Notes: generated from the sequence alone by a model not told the origin. DNA of 64,000 nt from Vibrio ziniensis (GCF_011064285.1 NZ_CP049331.1:248001-312000); one strand, 5' to 3'; counted from the stretch's first letter, positions 1 to 10,550 are shown. Numbers and translations are program-made.

Positions 1-734
1 GTCATCAGGATTCCAGTACCAGGTAGACCTGTTGGGTGGTACTGAACGAATTCCATGTCACGTAGTGGGACACCGTGGCGATACGCCATCGCCATACCGT
101 CACCTGTTACGATGCCACCGTTAGTATTACAGTGGTATACGCGACCTGCGCCACCCGTTGCCAATACAACCGATTTTGCTTTGATAAGGACTAATTCACC
201 CTCAGACATGTGGATGGCAACTAAGCCTTGAACTTGGCCGTCGACAACCAATAAGTCGACAACAAAATACTCGTCAAATCGTTTGATTTGAGGATATTTG
301 ATCGAAGTTTGGAAGAGAGTATGTAGCATGTGGAAGCCAGTCTTGTCGGCAGCAAACCATGTGCGCTCGACTTTCATACCACCAAAACGACGAACGTTGA
401 CTTCGCCATTTTCTTTACGGCTCCATGGGCAGCCCCATTGCTCCATTTGAATCATTTCACGAGTGGAATTTTTCACAAAATATTCCACAACATCCTGTTC
501 ACATAGCCAGTCACCACCACCAACGGTATCGTTGAAATGATTGTCTAAACTATCTTCTTCCTTGATAACTGCTGCGGAGCCACCTTCAGCGGCAACCGTG
601 TGAGAACGCATTGGATAAACTTTAGATATCAAGGCAACTTCTAGGTTTGGGTTCGCTTCAGCCGCTGCAATTGCAGTACGAAGACCCGCACCACCTGCGC
701 CGATGACTGCGATATCTGTGGTAATAGTCTGCAC
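1..734 (-). CDS. frdA: fumarate reductase flavoprotein subunit (partial, N-terminal part)
   Basis: Catalytic flavoprotein of the membrane-bound fumarate reductase FrdABCD, which reduces fumarate to succinate with menaquinol in anaerobic respiration. Only about 244 N-terminal residues are in the window; the gene and presumably frdBCD continue off the left edge. Visible are the FAD-binding GAGGAG motif near residue 11, the [10 protein letters not shown] segment whose His carries covalent FAD in this family, and QYHPTGLPG close to the edge. The start is GTG (732-734), supported by GGAGG six bases upstream. The gene is divergent from epmA, as in Escherichia coli, and the intergenic region holds a perfect CRP palindrome. 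The identification is firm. Confidence 0.95.
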   Translation of the reverse strand, partial: MQTITTDIAVIGAGGAGLRTAIAAAEANPNLEVALISKVYPMRSHTVAAEGGSAAVIKEEDSLDNHFNDTVGGGDWLCEQDVVEYFVKNSTREMIQMEQWGCPWSRKENGEVNVRRFGGMKVERTWFAADKTGFHMLHTLFQTSIKYPQIKRFDEYFVVDLLVVDGQVQGLVAIHMSEGELVLIKAKSVVLATGGAGRVYHCNTNGGIVTGDGMAMAYRHGVPLRDMEFVQYHPTGLPGTGILM

Positions 735-959
735 AGTTATCCTCCAGTGTAATGTCTGTTGGTGATGAGCTATGTTGCTCATTCCTAGTTATGTTGGATG
801 GTTGTCCGGTAGGGTGTTAAGCGTTGTAATGTTACCGGAGTAAACCAAATCCACTTATAAAGTGGTAGACCCAGTTTAGGAGAGGTCTGGAAGGAAAAAA
901 TTGATTCTGTTGGGTTTTTGCTTCGGTATTGCATACATAAGCATACAATTTTTATCTTG

Positions 960-975
960 TGTGATTAGTGTCACA
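960..975. promoter_or_regulatory. CRP-binding site between frdA and epmA
   Basis: TGTGATTAGTGTCACA matches the CRP core consensus TGTGA-N6-TCACA at all ten conserved bases. It lies 54 bp before epmA and about 225 bp upstream of the divergent frdA start. crp itself is in this window. Which of the two genes is controlled cannot be told from sequence. A TTGAT half-site (901-905) could belong to FNR but has no partner half. Confidence 0.65.
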
Positions 976-1028
976 TTTAAGTTTTGTATTTTGAGCCGAA
1001 AAGGTAAAATCTATACAACCCTGACTAT

Positions 1029-2015
1029 ATGAATAACCAAATGAACAAATCCGATTGGATGCCTACCGCATCAATAGAGCAACTACAGCAACGCGCGCAA
1101 TTATTGGCGGCAATTCGTCAGTTTTTTGCACTGAGACATGTACTGGAAGTTGATACTCCAGCAATGAGTCACGCCACTGTAACCGATATCCATTTACATA
1201 CCTTTCAAACAGAATTTGTTGGTCCCGAGTATGCTAAAGGAAGCTGTCTGCATTTGATGACGAGTCCCGAGTTTCATATGAAGCGACTGCTCGCGGCGGG
1301 AAGTGGCTCTATTTATCAAATCAATAAAGCATTTCGCAACGAAGAGAATGGTCGCTATCACAATCCAGAATTCACCATGCTTGAGTGGTACCGCGTTGGT
1401 TTTGACCACCATGATTTGATGGATGAAATGGATGATTTGCTGCAATTGGTATTAAAAGTGGGTGATGCAGAGCGCATGACTTACCAAAATGCGTTTTTGT
1501 CTGTACTCAAGATTTGTCCGCTAGAAGGTTCGATGAATGAGCTGAAGAAAGTAGCGGCAACGCTTGGTCTAAGTGATATCGCTGAGCCAGAAGAGGACCG
1601 AGATACCTTGTTGCAGCTTCTTTTTAGTATTGGCATTGAGCCTCACATTGGACAGCAGGTTCCGGTCTTTGTTTATGATTTCCCAGCCTCTCAGGCGGCT
1701 CTGGCAAAAATAAACCCGCAAGATCCAAGAGTGGCAGATCGCTTCGAAGTCTATTTTAAAGGCATTGAACTGGCGAATGGCTTCCATGAACTGGACAACC
1801 CTAAAGAGCAACTGGCTCGTTTTGAAAAAGACAATCGAAAACGCTTAGAAATGGGGCTTAAAGATCAGCCGATTGATTATCATCTAATTGCGGCGCTGGA
1901 ATCCGGTTTACCGGAGTGTGCTGGTGTAGCATTGGGTATTGATCGTTTGATCATGTTGGCGCTTGGTGAAGACCATATTGATAAAGTAACGGCTTTTCCA
2001 TTCCCACGTGCGTAA
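1029..2015 (+). CDS. epmA: elongation factor P--(R)-beta-lysine ligase
   Basis: A paralogue of the catalytic core of class II lysyl-tRNA synthetase that attaches (R)-beta-lysine to a conserved lysine of elongation factor P, helping ribosomes pass polyproline stretches. The 328 residues contain class II motif 2 (FRNEE, 102-106), the [10 protein letters not shown] segment (112-121) and motif 3 (GIDR, 303-306). The anticodon-binding domain of true LysRS is absent, as expected. Position next to frd is conserved with E. coli. No clear Shine-Dalgarno precedes either this ATG or the alternative ATG at 1041, so the start is uncertain by four codons. Confidence 0.95.
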   Translation: MNNQMNKSDWMPTASIEQLQQRAQLLAAIRQFFALRHVLEVDTPAMSHATVTDIHLHTFQTEFVGPEYAKGSCLHLMTSPEFHMKRLLAAGSGSIYQINKAFRNEENGRYHNPEFTMLEWYRVGFDHHDLMDEMDDLLQLVLKVGDAERMTYQNAFLSVLKICPLEGSMNELKKVAATLGLSDIAEPEEDRDTLLQLLFSIGIEPHIGQQVPVFVYDFPASQAALAKINPQDPRVADRFEVYFKGIELANGFHELDNPKEQLARFEKDNRKRLEMGLKDQPIDYHLIAALESGLPECAGVALGIDRLIMLALGEDHIDKVTAFPFPRA

Positions 2016-2185
2016 AGTAATAAATAGCTTCACATTGTCTTAAATGTGGGGGAAAGAAGCTGAAACCATGACACAAGCCAAGGATTATACGTGGTAACTG
2101 CTCGCGTCAGACGTTTAACCTCGTTATACTCCTTGTCTGATTTTGATCCACCATTATTTGATACACAACGGTAAGAGCGCAGGAC

Positions 2186-2620
2186 ATGCAAGAATACATT
2201 CAGTTTTTCCAACAAAATATGATCCTATCACTAGCTTGGGTCGGTATTTTAGTTGCGTTGATTTTTAATATTTTTAAATCTGCAACAGCATCATACAAAG
2301 AGATCACAGCACCAGAAGTGACTCAGCTTTTAAACCGCGAGAATGGTGTTGTTGTCGATATTCGTGCAAAAGACGATTTCAAACGTGGTCACATTACTGA
2401 CGCACTTCACATTTTGCCAACAGATATCAAAGCGAATAACTTCGGTGCGCTTGAAAGTCATAAATCTGACCCAATCATTGTGGTATGTAAGATGGGACAA
2501 ACTGCACGCGAAAGTGCGGATTTACTTACTAAAGCTGGTTTTGAGAACGTAAGTGTTCTGAAAAACGGTATTACAGGCTGGGTTGATGCAAAGCTTCCGC
2601 TTGTTCGTGGTAAGAAATAA
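2186..2620 (+). CDS. yibN: membrane-anchored rhodanese-like protein (YibN type)
   Basis: A single rhodanese domain (about residues 40-140) follows an N-terminal membrane segment (about 12-30, MILSLAWVGILVALIF), so the domain is probably cytoplasmic and tethered. The active-site loop VCKMGQTA holds the expected cysteine. Rhodaneses transfer sulfur to thiol acceptors or bind phosphate-like ligands; the substrate is unknown. It sits upstream of secB-gpsA-cysE as in E. coli, but grxC, which lies between yibN and secB there, is not present in the 181-bp gap here. Confidence 0.85.
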   Translation: MQEYIQFFQQNMILSLAWVGILVALIFNIFKSATASYKEITAPEVTQLLNRENGVVVDIRAKDDFKRGHITDALHILPTDIKANNFGALESHKSDPIIVVCKMGQTARESADLLTKAGFENVSVLKNGITGWVDAKLPLVRGKK

Positions 2621-2801
2621 CACCCACAACCGATTTGATATGCTGTCTAAATTGGCAGCATTTGATTGAAAGAGATGTGATGTTTTACACGTATTTTTCT
2701 GGAACACATATTTGGTGTCTCAGCCTCGTGATTCAGAGCGTTCTCGGTTAATCTCAGGGTATCAACCTTGACCGGAATTTATCAGTATTAAGGATTTAAA
2801 A

Positions 2802-3275
2802 ATGGCTGAAGCAGCAACACAAGAAGCACAACAAAACTTCGCAATTCAACGTATTTTCCTGAAAGATGTTTCTTTCGAAGCTCCTAACTCTCCAGTAATG
2901 TTCCAAAAAGAATGGAACCCAGATGTAAAACTTGATCTAGATACTCAAAGCCGCGAATTAGGTGAGGGTGTTTACGAAGTCGTTCTACGTCTAACAGTAA
3001 CGGTTAAGAACGCTGAAGAAACCGCTTTCCTATGTGAAGTTCAACAAGGTGGTATCTTCACTATTGAGAACATGGAAGCGGGCCAACTAGCTCATTGCCT
3101 AGGTGCATTCTGCCCGAACATCATTTTCCCATACGCTCGTGAAACGATCTCTAGCCTAGTAGTTAAAGGTACTTTCCCACAATTGAACCTAGCACCAGTT
3201 AACTTTGATGCATTGTTCATGAACTACCTACAACAGCAAGCTGCTAGTCAAGGTGTAGAAAAAGCTGACGCTTAA
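2802..3275 (+). CDS. secB: protein-export chaperone SecB
   Basis: Tetrameric cytoplasmic chaperone that holds presecretory proteins unfolded and hands them to SecA. The 157 residues match the family size. Recognisable parts are [17 protein letters not shown] near the N terminus, the [10 protein letters not shown] strand and the [18 protein letters not shown] segment that forms the conserved core. The C-terminal tail after LQQQA is variable in the family. Upstream AAGGATTTAAAA serves as ribosome site. A terminator follows directly. Confidence 0.97.
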   Translation: MAEAATQEAQQNFAIQRIFLKDVSFEAPNSPVMFQKEWNPDVKLDLDTQSRELGEGVYEVVLRLTVTVKNAEETAFLCEVQQGGIFTIENMEAGQLAHCLGAFCPNIIFPYARETISSLVVKGTFPQLNLAPVNFDALFMNYLQQQAASQGVEKADA

Positions 3276-3315
3276 TGCGATAGCGACTCATATATGTAGC
3301 CATTCGTGGCAATGA

Positions 3316-3358
3316 ATGCACAGCGTACTTGATGAGTACGATGTGCATTTTTATTTTT
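3316..3358 (+). terminator. terminator after secB
   Basis: ATGCACA-g-CGTAC (3316-3328) pairs with GTACG-a-TGTGCAT (3336-3348) around a 7-nt loop, followed by TTTTATTTTT. This is a canonical intrinsic terminator with one internal mismatch. Confidence 0.8.
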
Positions 3359-3459
3359 ACCCAAGCACATTCCTATTAACTCACTCCTAAATAGGATTGG
3401 CATATTGCACTTTGGGTATAAAATTAGTGTTAACAAACGATTATCTATCGGGCGGAACA

Positions 3460-4494
3460 ATGACAGAAGCACAAGTAAATAATGCCTACGGTAAAACGGT
3501 ATCCATGACAGTTATCGGTGCCGGCTCTTACGGAACCTCTCTAGCAATTTCATTAGCACGTAATGGTGCTAACATTGTTCTTTGGGGACACGAACAAGAG
3601 CACATGGCTAAATTACAGGCTGATCGCGCTAACCACGAGTTTTTGCCGGGCGTTGATTTCCCTGACTCTTTGATTGTTGAATCTGATTTGAAAAATGCAG
3701 TAGAAGCTTGTCGAGATCTGCTGGTGGTTGTTCCAAGTCACGTGTTTGGTATCGTACTGAAAAGTTTAAAACCGTATCTACGTCCAGACACCAGACTATG
3801 TTGGGCGACGAAAGGTTTAGAGCCAGAAACCGGTCGACTACTACAAGATGTTGCTCATGATGTGATTGGTGATTCTCACTCATTGGCTGTGTTGTCTGGA
3901 CCAACATTTGCTAAAGAGTTAGCGATGGGAATGCCAACAGCTATCTCGGTTGCATCTCCAGATACCCAATTTGTCAAAGACCTACAAGAGAAAATCCACT
4001 GTAGTAAAACCTTCCGTGTTTATGCGAATAGCGATTTTATTGGTTTGCAGCTTGGTGGTGCGGTTAAGAACGTTATCGCGATTGGTGCGGGTATGTCTGA
4101 CGGTATTGGCTTTGGTGCTAATGCTCGTACAGCACTGATTACACGTGGTCTTGCCGAGATGACTCGTTTAGGTATTGCATTAGGTGCTGAAGCCGAAACT
4201 TTTATGGGTATGGCAGGTTTGGGGGATTTAGTGCTGACTTGTACGGATAACCAGTCTCGTAACCGCCGCTTTGGCCTGGCTTTAGGTCAAGGTAAAGATG
4301 TTGATACAGCGCAAGCTGAAATTGGTCAAGTTGTTGAAGGTTATAGAAATACTCAAGAAGTATGGGCTCTCGCTCAACGTATTGGTATTGAAATGCCTAT
4401 AGTTGAACAAATTTATCAAGTATTGTATCAAGGAAAGGATGCACGCTTAGCCGCTCAAGATTTGCTTGCGCGAGACAAAAAAGCGGAACGTTAA
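3460..4494 (+). CDS. gpsA: glycerol-3-phosphate dehydrogenase [NAD(P)+]
   Basis: Reduces dihydroxyacetone phosphate to sn-glycerol 3-phosphate, the backbone precursor of phospholipids; cytosolic. The N-terminal Rossmann motif [12 protein letters not shown] (about residues 18-29), the KGLEPETG loop, and the [13 protein letters not shown] segment with the catalytic lysine are all present. I chose the ATG at 3460 (344 aa), preceded by GGCGGA; the open frame extends 21 codons further upstream but that stretch has no family similarity. It lies between secB and cysE as in E. coli. Confidence 0.96.
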   Translation: MTEAQVNNAYGKTVSMTVIGAGSYGTSLAISLARNGANIVLWGHEQEHMAKLQADRANHEFLPGVDFPDSLIVESDLKNAVEACRDLLVVVPSHVFGIVLKSLKPYLRPDTRLCWATKGLEPETGRLLQDVAHDVIGDSHSLAVLSGPTFAKELAMGMPTAISVASPDTQFVKDLQEKIHCSKTFRVYANSDFIGLQLGGAVKNVIAIGAGMSDGIGFGANARTALITRGLAEMTRLGIALGAEAETFMGMAGLGDLVLTCTDNQSRNRRFGLALGQGKDVDTAQAEIGQVVEGYRNTQEVWALAQRIGIEMPIVEQIYQVLYQGKDARLAAQDLLARDKKAER

Positions 4495-4578
4495 CCTTGT
4501 TGCACGGGTCAGGTTCTCACTCAATATTACTATAAATACAGACCTGATTTTGACTGAACGTCCGGGACATAGAACACA

Positions 4579-5400
4579 ATGAAATTTTGCGAAAAAGAGA
4601 AAGTTTGGCAGACCATCGTTAAGGAAGCTCGTGAACAATCTGAGCAAGAGCCTATGCTCGCTAGTTTCTATCACGCGACCATTATTAAGCATGATAGTTT
4701 ATCGTCTGCATTGAGCTACATTCTGGCCAATAAATTAAATACCGCTTCTATGCCAGCAATGGCAGTACGTGAAGTGGTCGAAGAAGCCTTTGCGGCCGAC
4801 CCTAGTATTACAGAAGCTGCGGCATGTGACATTTGCGCGACGGTGAACCGTGATGCTGCTGTTTCCATGTATTCGGTGCCGCTCTTGTATTTGAAAGGTT
4901 ACCATGCATTGCAAGGTTACCGAGTGGCAAACTGGTTATGGAAACAGGGACGCAGAGCTTTGGCGGTTTATTTACAAAATCAAATCTCTGTTGCTTGCCA
5001 AGTAGATATTCACCCTGCAGCACGCATTGGTCGCGGCATCATGCTTGACCACGCAACGGGTATTGTTATCGGTGAAACTGCAGTGGTTGAGAATGATGTT
5101 TCTATCCTGCAGGACGTAACTCTAGGCGGTACAGGCAAAGAGTGTGGTGATCGCCATCCGAAAATCCGTGAAGGCGTGATGATCGGTGCTGGTGCGAAGA
5201 TTCTGGGTAACATTGAAGTGGGTGAAGGGGCGAAAATCGGCTCTTGTTCTGTGGTACTTCAAGCGGTTCCTCCGCATACAACCGTAGCAGGTGTTCCTGC
5301 GCGTATCGTTGGCCGTCCTAAGTCTGAAAAACCATCTTTTGATATGGACCAGCAATTTAATGGTCGAGTACAGACGTTTACTGGTGGTGACGGTATTTAG
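4579..5400 (+). CDS. cysE: serine O-acetyltransferase
   Basis: Acetylates L-serine with acetyl-CoA to O-acetylserine, the first step of cysteine synthesis, and is normally feedback-inhibited by cysteine. At 273 aa it has the usual two parts: an alpha-helical N-terminal domain (about 1-140) and a left-handed beta-helix of hexapeptide repeats (about 140-245; for example IHPAARIGRGIMLDHATG, containing the catalytic His-Asp pair region). The variable C-terminal tail is where CysK docks in cysteine synthase. It is followed by a strong bidirectional terminator shared with aphA. Confidence 0.97.
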   Translation: MKFCEKEKVWQTIVKEAREQSEQEPMLASFYHATIIKHDSLSSALSYILANKLNTASMPAMAVREVVEEAFAADPSITEAAACDICATVNRDAAVSMYSVPLLYLKGYHALQGYRVANWLWKQGRRALAVYLQNQISVACQVDIHPAARIGRGIMLDHATGIVIGETAVVENDVSILQDVTLGGTGKECGDRHPKIREGVMIGAGAKILGNIEVGEGAKIGSCSVVLQAVPPHTTVAGVPARIVGRPKSEKPSFDMDQQFNGRVQTFTGGDGI

Positions 5401-5420
5401 TTCGAGACTAACAAAGCAAT

Positions 5421-5454
5421 AAAAAAGGGATAATACAGTGATTATCCCTTTTTT
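5421..5454. terminator. bidirectional terminator between cysE and aphA
   Basis: A perfect 14-bp stem (AAAAAAGGGATAAT, 5421-5434; ATTATCCCTTTTTT, 5441-5454) with a 6-nt loop. T-rich arms on both strands make it functional for cysE (forward) and aphA (reverse), which converge here. Confidence 0.9.
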
Positions 5455-5485
5455 ATATTATGAAGATTGAGTAGCGTTCGACCTG

Positions 5486-6025
5486 TTAGCCGATAGCATC
5501 GAGCTCAGTCAGTACTTCTTCTGCCCAGTCAATCCAAGCTTGACGAAGTAGTAGGTTGCGACGCAGTGTTAAACGTTCTAAACGCTGCTGTTTATCTAAC
5601 ACTGCAGGTGTTGCGTAATATGCCGCTTCAATTTCCTGATAGTGTGCAACTAGCTTGCGAGACTCTTCAATAAGCTCACCAAGTTGAGTGCTAAAAGGTG
5701 CTGCTGGTTGAACAGAGCAAGCAATCAGTTTAGCGCTGAACTCATCGCGTACCGTTGGGTGTGCGGTGGGTTGATCGAACCATTCACCTAGCGCGCTGCG
5801 GCCTGAATCTGTAATTGAATAGACTTTTCTATCTGGTTTACCCTCTTGCGGCTCTAAAACACAAGTAACCAAACCTTGTTGGCCCATTTTGTTTAGCTCG
5901 CGGTAAACTTGCTGATGGCTGGCTTTCCAGAAGTAACCAATACTTGCTGAAAACTCTTTAGTGATGTCGTATCCCGTCGCATCACGTGTGCTTAAAACAG
6001 TGAGAATTACGTGTGGTAATGACAT
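5486..6025 (-). CDS. aphA: low-cell-density quorum-sensing regulator AphA (PadR family)
   Basis: Vibrio master regulator active at low cell density; in V. cholerae it switches on tcpPH with AphB, and in several vibrios it opposes HapR/LuxR. The protein is 179 aa from the ATG at 6025 (MSLPHVILTVLSTR); the open frame continues 23 codons upstream without family similarity. Residues 1-90 form the PadR-type winged helix and the C-terminal part is the antiparallel helical dimerisation arm. The location between cysE and ppc is the same as I recall for V. cholerae. Established control in the genus is repression by LuxR/HapR and activation by Qrr small RNAs; candidate operators upstream are listed separately. 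Confidence 0.96.
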   Translation of the reverse strand: MSLPHVILTVLSTRDATGYDITKEFSASIGYFWKASHQQVYRELNKMGQQGLVTCVLEPQEGKPDRKVYSITDSGRSALGEWFDQPTAHPTVRDEFSAKLIACSVQPAAPFSTQLGELIEESRKLVAHYQEIEAAYYATPAVLDKQQRLERLTLRRNLLLRQAWIDWAEEVLTELDAIG

Positions 6026-6100
6026 GTCTTTATTATCCAAATTGGTTAAGTAAATCAAAAATTGCTTAACTATCATTTGTGCTTCTAATGGCACGTTTTT

Positions 6101-6120
6101 TTAACTTAATAAATAGTTAA
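6101..6120. promoter_or_regulatory. candidate LuxR/HapR-type operator upstream of aphA
   Basis: TTAACTTAATAAATAGTTAA has 6-bp inverted arms (TTAACT/AGTTAA) around an AT-rich 8-bp centre. Its length and A/T composition resemble LuxR/HapR sites, which repress aphA in other vibrios. It lies about 76-95 bp before the aphA start codon. The base match to the LuxR consensus is only partial, so the assignment rests mainly on position. Confidence 0.35.
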
Positions 6121-6207
6121 AAACTGAATAGTTAGAAATCTTAAGCAAATCGAGCACAAGTGTGCTTTTCATGTCACCTTAAAGCCGTTTATCACCTAGA
6201 AGGAGCT

Positions 6208-6270
6208 ATGCGTATGCATACCTCACTACGATCTCTTTTTATAAGTGTCAGTATCGTAGAGGTGCAGTAG
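6208..6270 (+). CDS. possible small ORF (18-20 codons) opposite the aphA leader
   Basis: AAGGAG (6200-6205) stands 8 nt before an ATG at 6214 (18 codons) and 2 nt before one at 6208 (20 codons); both read in the same frame to TAG at 6268. The peptide would be MHTSLRSLFISVSIVEVQ, with a hydrophobic centre. A stem-loop spans the coding stretch. The strong ribosome site is the only support; there is no assigned promoter and no homologue I know. Confidence 0.2.
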   Translation: MRMHTSLRSLFISVSIVEVQ

Positions 6271-6354
6271 TATATCTAAATAATAAGCATAAAGTAGAAT
6301 ACAAGGATGATTAGACCTAAAAAACTGATATTATTCTCAATAAAAATCATATGC

Positions 6355-6385
6355 AAAATAAAAGGTCGCTTAGCTGCGACCTTTT
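6355..6385 (-). terminator. terminator after ppc
   Basis: On the reverse strand AAAAGGTCGC and GCGACCTTTT form a perfect 10-bp stem with a 6-nt loop (6360-6385), followed by a T-rich run, immediately downstream of the ppc stop codon. Confidence 0.85.
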
Positions 6386-6413
6386 GGTTTATTTTGGAAT
6401 ATAATGCTGTTAA

Positions 6414-9047
6414 TTAGCCTGTATTACGCATACCTGCTGCGATGCCGGCAATCGTCACCATGAGTGCTTCTTCCAGTTCAGTCGCTGGCGTTTCAGACTG
6501 ACGAGTACGGTGCAGTAGCTCAGCTTGTAGCATATTCAGTGGTTCTACGTAGATATTACGCAGACGGATGGATTCCTGGCCCCAAGGGTCGCTTTGCATC
6601 AGGTTCTCGTTGTTCTCTACATTCAGAACAGTCTTGATGTCTTTCTGTAGCTGATCACGCAGACGTTGACCTAGTGGGCGTAACTTCTCATCAACCAGAC
6701 GCTCATCGTAGTAGCGAGCTAAATCAACGCTACATTTGGTGTATACCATCTCTAACATACCAAGACGAGTTGAGAAGAATGGCCATTCGCGACACATCTC
6801 TTCAAGCAGAGCTTGATGACCTTTATCGATAGAGAACTGAATCGCTTCACCCGCACCTAACCAAGCTGGAAGCATCAAACGGTTTTGGCTCCAAGAGAAA
6901 ATCCACGGAATCGCACGTAAACTTTCAACGCCGCCATTCGGATTACGTTTTGCTGGGCGAGAGCCTAGTGGCAATTTACCCAGTTCAAGCTCCGGTGTTG
7001 CTTGACGGAAATAAGGCACAAAATCAGGCTCACCACGAACCACATGACGATAAGCTTCACAAGAAACTTCTGATAGTGCATCCATCAGTTCGCGCCATTC
7101 TTGTTTCGGCTCTGGAGGTGGCAGTAAGTTCGCTTCAAGAATCGCACTAGCGTACATGTCGAAGCTGTTTACAGCGATTTCTGGCAAACCTAGCTTAAAG
7201 CGGATCATCTCACCTTGCTCTGTCACACGAAGACCGCCTTTCAGGCTCTTCGGTGGCTGAGAAAGTAGCGCAGCATGGGCAGGCGCACCACCACGACCAA
7301 TAGTACCCCCACGGCCATGGAACAAAGTCAGTTCGATACCTTCTTGTTCACACACTTTGACCAATGAGTCCATTGCTCGGTATTGAGCCCAACCCGCAGA
7401 CATCACACCTGCATCTTTCGCTGAGTCAGAATAACCGATCATTACCATTTGATGGTTTTGAATGAAGCCACGGTATAGGTCGATGCTCATTAGCTGCTTG
7501 ATGACATCTTCAGCGTTGTTCAAGTCATCTAATGTTTCGAACAGTGGGCATACATCCATACGGTAAGGGCAGCCTGCTTCTTGAAGCAGTAGATGCACTG
7601 CCAGTACATCAGACGCTGTACGAGCCATAGAAATAACGTAAGCACCGAACGCAGCACGAGGCTGTGCAGCAATGATCTTACAAGTATCAAGAACTTCTTT
7701 GACCGGCTCAGAAGGTTCCCAATCGCGAGGAAGAAGAGGGCGCTTAGAACTTAACTCATTAGTTAAGAATGAAATCTTGTCTTGCTCACTCCAGTGATTG
7801 TAATCACCGATGCCGAGATAGCGAGTCAGCTCAGACAGTGCATCAGCATGACGAGTACTTTCTTGGCGGATATCAAGACGAACTAGGTGAACACCGAATG
7901 CTTTGATACGGCGTAGAGTATCTAACAGTGAACCATCAGCAATGACACCCATACCGCATTCATGCAGAGACTTATAACACGCGTATAGCGGGTCCCAAAG
8001 TTGGCTGATATCACGTAGTGGTGCTTTAACGGCTAGTTTTTGACCGTGAATTTTCGCATCCAGAATCTCTAGTGTTTCTTGAAGTAGTGAGCGAATGCCT
8101 TTAAGGATTGCACGGTATGGTTCGTGTTCGTTTTCACCAGCAAGCTGACGCAGTTCATCGCTGCACTTGGTCATTGATAGCTCACTGACCAACTCGTTGA
8201 TATCACCTAAGTAAAGATCAGCGGCTTTCCAACGAGAAAGCAGTAGTACTTCACGAGTGATGGTGTGAGTTACAAATGGGTTACCGTCACGGTCACCACC
8301 CATCCATGATGAGAAATGAACAGGGCGAGCGTCCAGTGGTAGACCTTCACCTAAATACTCTTTTGCTCGTTCATTTAGGTCACGTAGGAACTCAGGTACT
8401 GCTTGCCATAGAGAGTTTTCTACCACAGCGAAGCCCCATTTAGCTTCGTCTAATGGTGTTGGGCGCTGTTGACGAATAACGTCTGAATGCCAGCTCTGAG
8501 CTATCAACTGTTCTAGACGACGTTCAGTTTTACGGCGTTCTTTAGATGAAAGTTCGGTTAACTCTAGACGTGACAGGCACTCATTTATTTTTACCAACTT
8601 GTTTATCATCGTACGACGGGTGATTTCAGTTGGGTGAGCAGTTAATACTAGCTCAATGTTGAGTTCTCTAAGTGCCTGAGCTGTATCGAGTTTGCTAATC
8701 GAGTTCTGGCTAAGTTTTGAAAATAGCGCATGAATCGCATCGGGTTCGCACACGTTCTCTTCACAATGACGTGAAATGGTGTGGTATTGCTCTGCAATAT
8801 TGGTCAAATTCAAAAATTGGTTAAAAGCGCGAGCAACTGGAGTCAGTTGATCGTTTGGAAGGCTTTTTATCTCTTCAATAAGTAGATTTCGGTCCGCTTG
8901 ATTACCTGCCATAGCAGATTTTGAAAGCTTACGGATGGTTTCTACTTTCTCTAAAATAACATCGCCATCTGCATCTTGAATGGTTTTACCCAGAAGATGT
9001 CCGAGCATGCTCACGTTACTTTTGAGTGCAGAGTATTTCTCGTTCAT
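6414..9047 (-). CDS. ppc: phosphoenolpyruvate carboxylase
   Basis: Carboxylates phosphoenolpyruvate to oxaloacetate to refill the citric acid cycle. The 877-aa protein carries the catalytic histidine in VLTAHPTE, the mobile-loop [12 protein letters not shown] motif and the conserved C-terminal MRNTG ending, so it is complete. Two in-frame ATGs lie 6 nt apart (9053 and 9047). AGG stands at optimal distance from the second, and known Vibrio proteins begin MNEKY, so I used 9047. Isolated gene with its own terminator. Confidence 0.97.
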   Translation of the reverse strand: MNEKYSALKSNVSMLGHLLGKTIQDADGDVILEKVETIRKLSKSAMAGNQADRNLLIEEIKSLPNDQLTPVARAFNQFLNLTNIAEQYHTISRHCEENVCEPDAIHALFSKLSQNSISKLDTAQALRELNIELVLTAHPTEITRRTMINKLVKINECLSRLELTELSSKERRKTERRLEQLIAQSWHSDVIRQQRPTPLDEAKWGFAVVENSLWQAVPEFLRDLNERAKEYLGEGLPLDARPVHFSSWMGGDRDGNPFVTHTITREVLLLSRWKAADLYLGDINELVSELSMTKCSDELRQLAGENEHEPYRAILKGIRSLLQETLEILDAKIHGQKLAVKAPLRDISQLWDPLYACYKSLHECGMGVIADGSLLDTLRRIKAFGVHLVRLDIRQESTRHADALSELTRYLGIGDYNHWSEQDKISFLTNELSSKRPLLPRDWEPSEPVKEVLDTCKIIAAQPRAAFGAYVISMARTASDVLAVHLLLQEAGCPYRMDVCPLFETLDDLNNAEDVIKQLMSIDLYRGFIQNHQMVMIGYSDSAKDAGVMSAGWAQYRAMDSLVKVCEQEGIELTLFHGRGGTIGRGGAPAHAALLSQPPKSLKGGLRVTEQGEMIRFKLGLPEIAVNSFDMYASAILEANLLPPPEPKQEWRELMDALSEVSCEAYRHVVRGEPDFVPYFRQATPELELGKLPLGSRPAKRNPNGGVESLRAIPWIFSWSQNRLMLPAWLGAGEAIQFSIDKGHQALLEEMCREWPFFSTRLGMLEMVYTKCSVDLARYYDERLVDEKLRPLGQRLRDQLQKDIKTVLNVENNENLMQSDPWGQESIRLRNIYVEPLNMLQAELLHRTRQSETPATELEEALMVTIAGIAAGMRNTG

Positions 9048-9303
9048 TGTCATCCTGCCTTGTAAAAAAATTACATCCTGTGTTTCTTGTTAGAGGGACA
9101 ATTTATCGAAGATTGCCCAGTCTAGTCAAATGATGCTGGTGATTTCTTTGCCAGTTTTACTTTATTACCTGCAATGTAAGTTTGCTTAATTTAGGTGGTT
9201 TGTTGGAAATTTCTTACAAAACAACAAGACGTTCATCACATTGTTATTAATGTAGTACGTCATGTTGTTTTTTAGTTAAGAGATGCACCTGAAAAGCTGC
9301 AAA

Positions 9304-10440
9304 TTAGAAGCAATATTTGTACATTGCTTTCGAAAGGATGTTGATGGTCGGATCGATAAACTCGAAGGCCAAAAATTCATCTGGCTGATGAGCTTGGTCG
9401 ATGGAACCCGGTCCCATTACCAATGTCGGGCAAATTTCTTGAAGGAATGGCGCTTCAGTACAGTAGTTAACTGTCTGAGCATCCACGCCAGTGATTTCGC
9501 TGATTCCTGCAATGAAAGGGTGGTCATGCTGGCATTCGTAACCAGGAATGGCGTCATGTAGCGGTTCTATCTCAATTCTTCCTGGCCATTTCTCTTGTAC
9601 TTGAGTCAGAGCACTACGCAGCATGTTGTCCAAGCCATCCAAACTGATACCTGGAAGTGGACGAACATCATAATGCAGTTCACAACAACCGCAGATGCGG
9701 TTTGGACTGTCGCCGCCGTGGATATGTCCTAGGTTTAGAGTTGGACTAGGAATATCAAAACCGGGGTGATGATACTCTTTCACTAACTTATCGCGTAGTT
9801 GCATCAGAGCGTAGAGTACTTCGTACATGATCTCGATGGCGTTGACACCCAACGCAGGATTTGAAGAGTGCCCAGATTTACCCGTCACTCTTATTGCATT
9901 TGCTACGTGACCTTTATGACCCCGTACTGGCACTAAACTTGTTGGTTCGCCAATAATACAGTAATCCGGTTTGAACGGAGTATTTTGAGTGAAGTGGCGT
10001 GCACCGAGCATGGTTGTTTCTTCATCGCAGGTCGCCAATATATAAAGAGGCTTTTTCTGTTTACTCCAGTCAACTTTCTTCACCGCTTCTAAAATAAAAG
10101 CGAAGAAGCCTTTCATGTCGGCAGTTCCTAAACCATAGAAGCGATTGTTTGCTTCGGTTAGCGCATGTGGGTTGTAGTTCCATCTTCCTTCATCGAAAGG
10201 AACGGTATCACTATGGCCAGATAGCAATAAGCCACCTTCACCTTCGCCTTTTTTTGCGATAAGGTTTTGTTTACCAGGGGCAACTTGAACCACGTCCACT
10301 TGAAAGCCCAATGCGCGGCACCAATCAGCCAATTTAGCGATGACTTTTTCGTTGCCTTCATCCCAACGACTATCGGTGGAGCTGATGGATGAGGTTGAAA
10401 TAAGACCTTCATAAACCTCAAGGAAACTTGGCAATTGCAT
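9304..10440 (-). CDS. argE: N-acetylornithine deacetylase
   Basis: Zinc-dependent M20-family hydrolase that converts N-acetyl-L-ornithine to ornithine and acetate in the linear arginine pathway. The 378 residues contain GHSDTVP (metal-binding His), GTADMKG (bridging Asp) and CDEE (general base and ligand). It is transcribed away from argC, the classical divergent argE-argCB(G)H arrangement, with the shared operator region between. Having argE rather than argJ means acetyl groups are not recycled and acetylglutamate must be made anew, which fits the acetyltransferase domain fused to ArgH. Confidence 0.96.
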   Translation of the reverse strand: MQLPSFLEVYEGLISTSSISSTDSRWDEGNEKVIAKLADWCRALGFQVDVVQVAPGKQNLIAKKGEGEGGLLLSGHSDTVPFDEGRWNYNPHALTEANNRFYGLGTADMKGFFAFILEAVKKVDWSKQKKPLYILATCDEETTMLGARHFTQNTPFKPDYCIIGEPTSLVPVRGHKGHVANAIRVTGKSGHSSNPALGVNAIEIMYEVLYALMQLRDKLVKEYHHPGFDIPSPTLNLGHIHGGDSPNRICGCCELHYDVRPLPGISLDGLDNMLRSALTQVQEKWPGRIEIEPLHDAIPGYECQHDHPFIAGISEITGVDAQTVNYCTEAPFLQEICPTLVMGPGSIDQAHQPDEFLAFEFIDPTINILSKAMYKYCF

Positions 10441-10504
10441 ATATTATTTGCTCCTACTATTGACAGAATTACGTTGAAACTGTAAAACACATATTAAATC
10501 ACTT

Positions 10505-10550
10505 TTAGTGAATAAAAAACCGATAAAAGTGCTAATTTTAAATATTTATA
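10505..10550. promoter_or_regulatory. candidate ARG boxes between argE and argC
   Basis: TGAATAAAAA (10509-10518) matches one half of the ArgR operator (TGAAT-W4-ATTCA) well but the other half is degenerate. A second AT-rich stretch beginning TGC at 10530 lies 21 bp away, the spacing of tandem ARG boxes. Position in the divergent argE/argC control region supports the reading; the sequence match is only moderate. Confidence 0.4.

Larger units (their letters stand above)
6026..6413. other. 388-bp regulatory region upstream of aphA
   Basis: This gap holds the aphA promoter and leader (reverse strand) and, at its far end, the ppc terminator. Visible structures, from aphA outward: a 20-bp inverted repeat (6101-6120), AGCACA-AG-TGTGCT (6153-6166), a perfect GTATGCATAC palindrome (6211-6220) resembling the core of AphA operators, a stem CTACGAT/ATCGTAG (6226-6232 with 6253-6259), an 18-codon open frame on the forward strand and CATATGCA (6348-6355). 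No promoter hexamers stand out enough to be assigned. Confidence 0.6.

Noticed and set aside
2621..2801. Search for grxC between yibN and secB, as in E. coli
   Set aside because: No frame with a CPYC-type motif exists in this gap; absence here says nothing about the rest of the genome.
9283..9561. 92-codon forward frame at the 3' end of argE
   Set aside because: Mostly antisense to the conserved argE coding sequence, and lacking a ribosome site.
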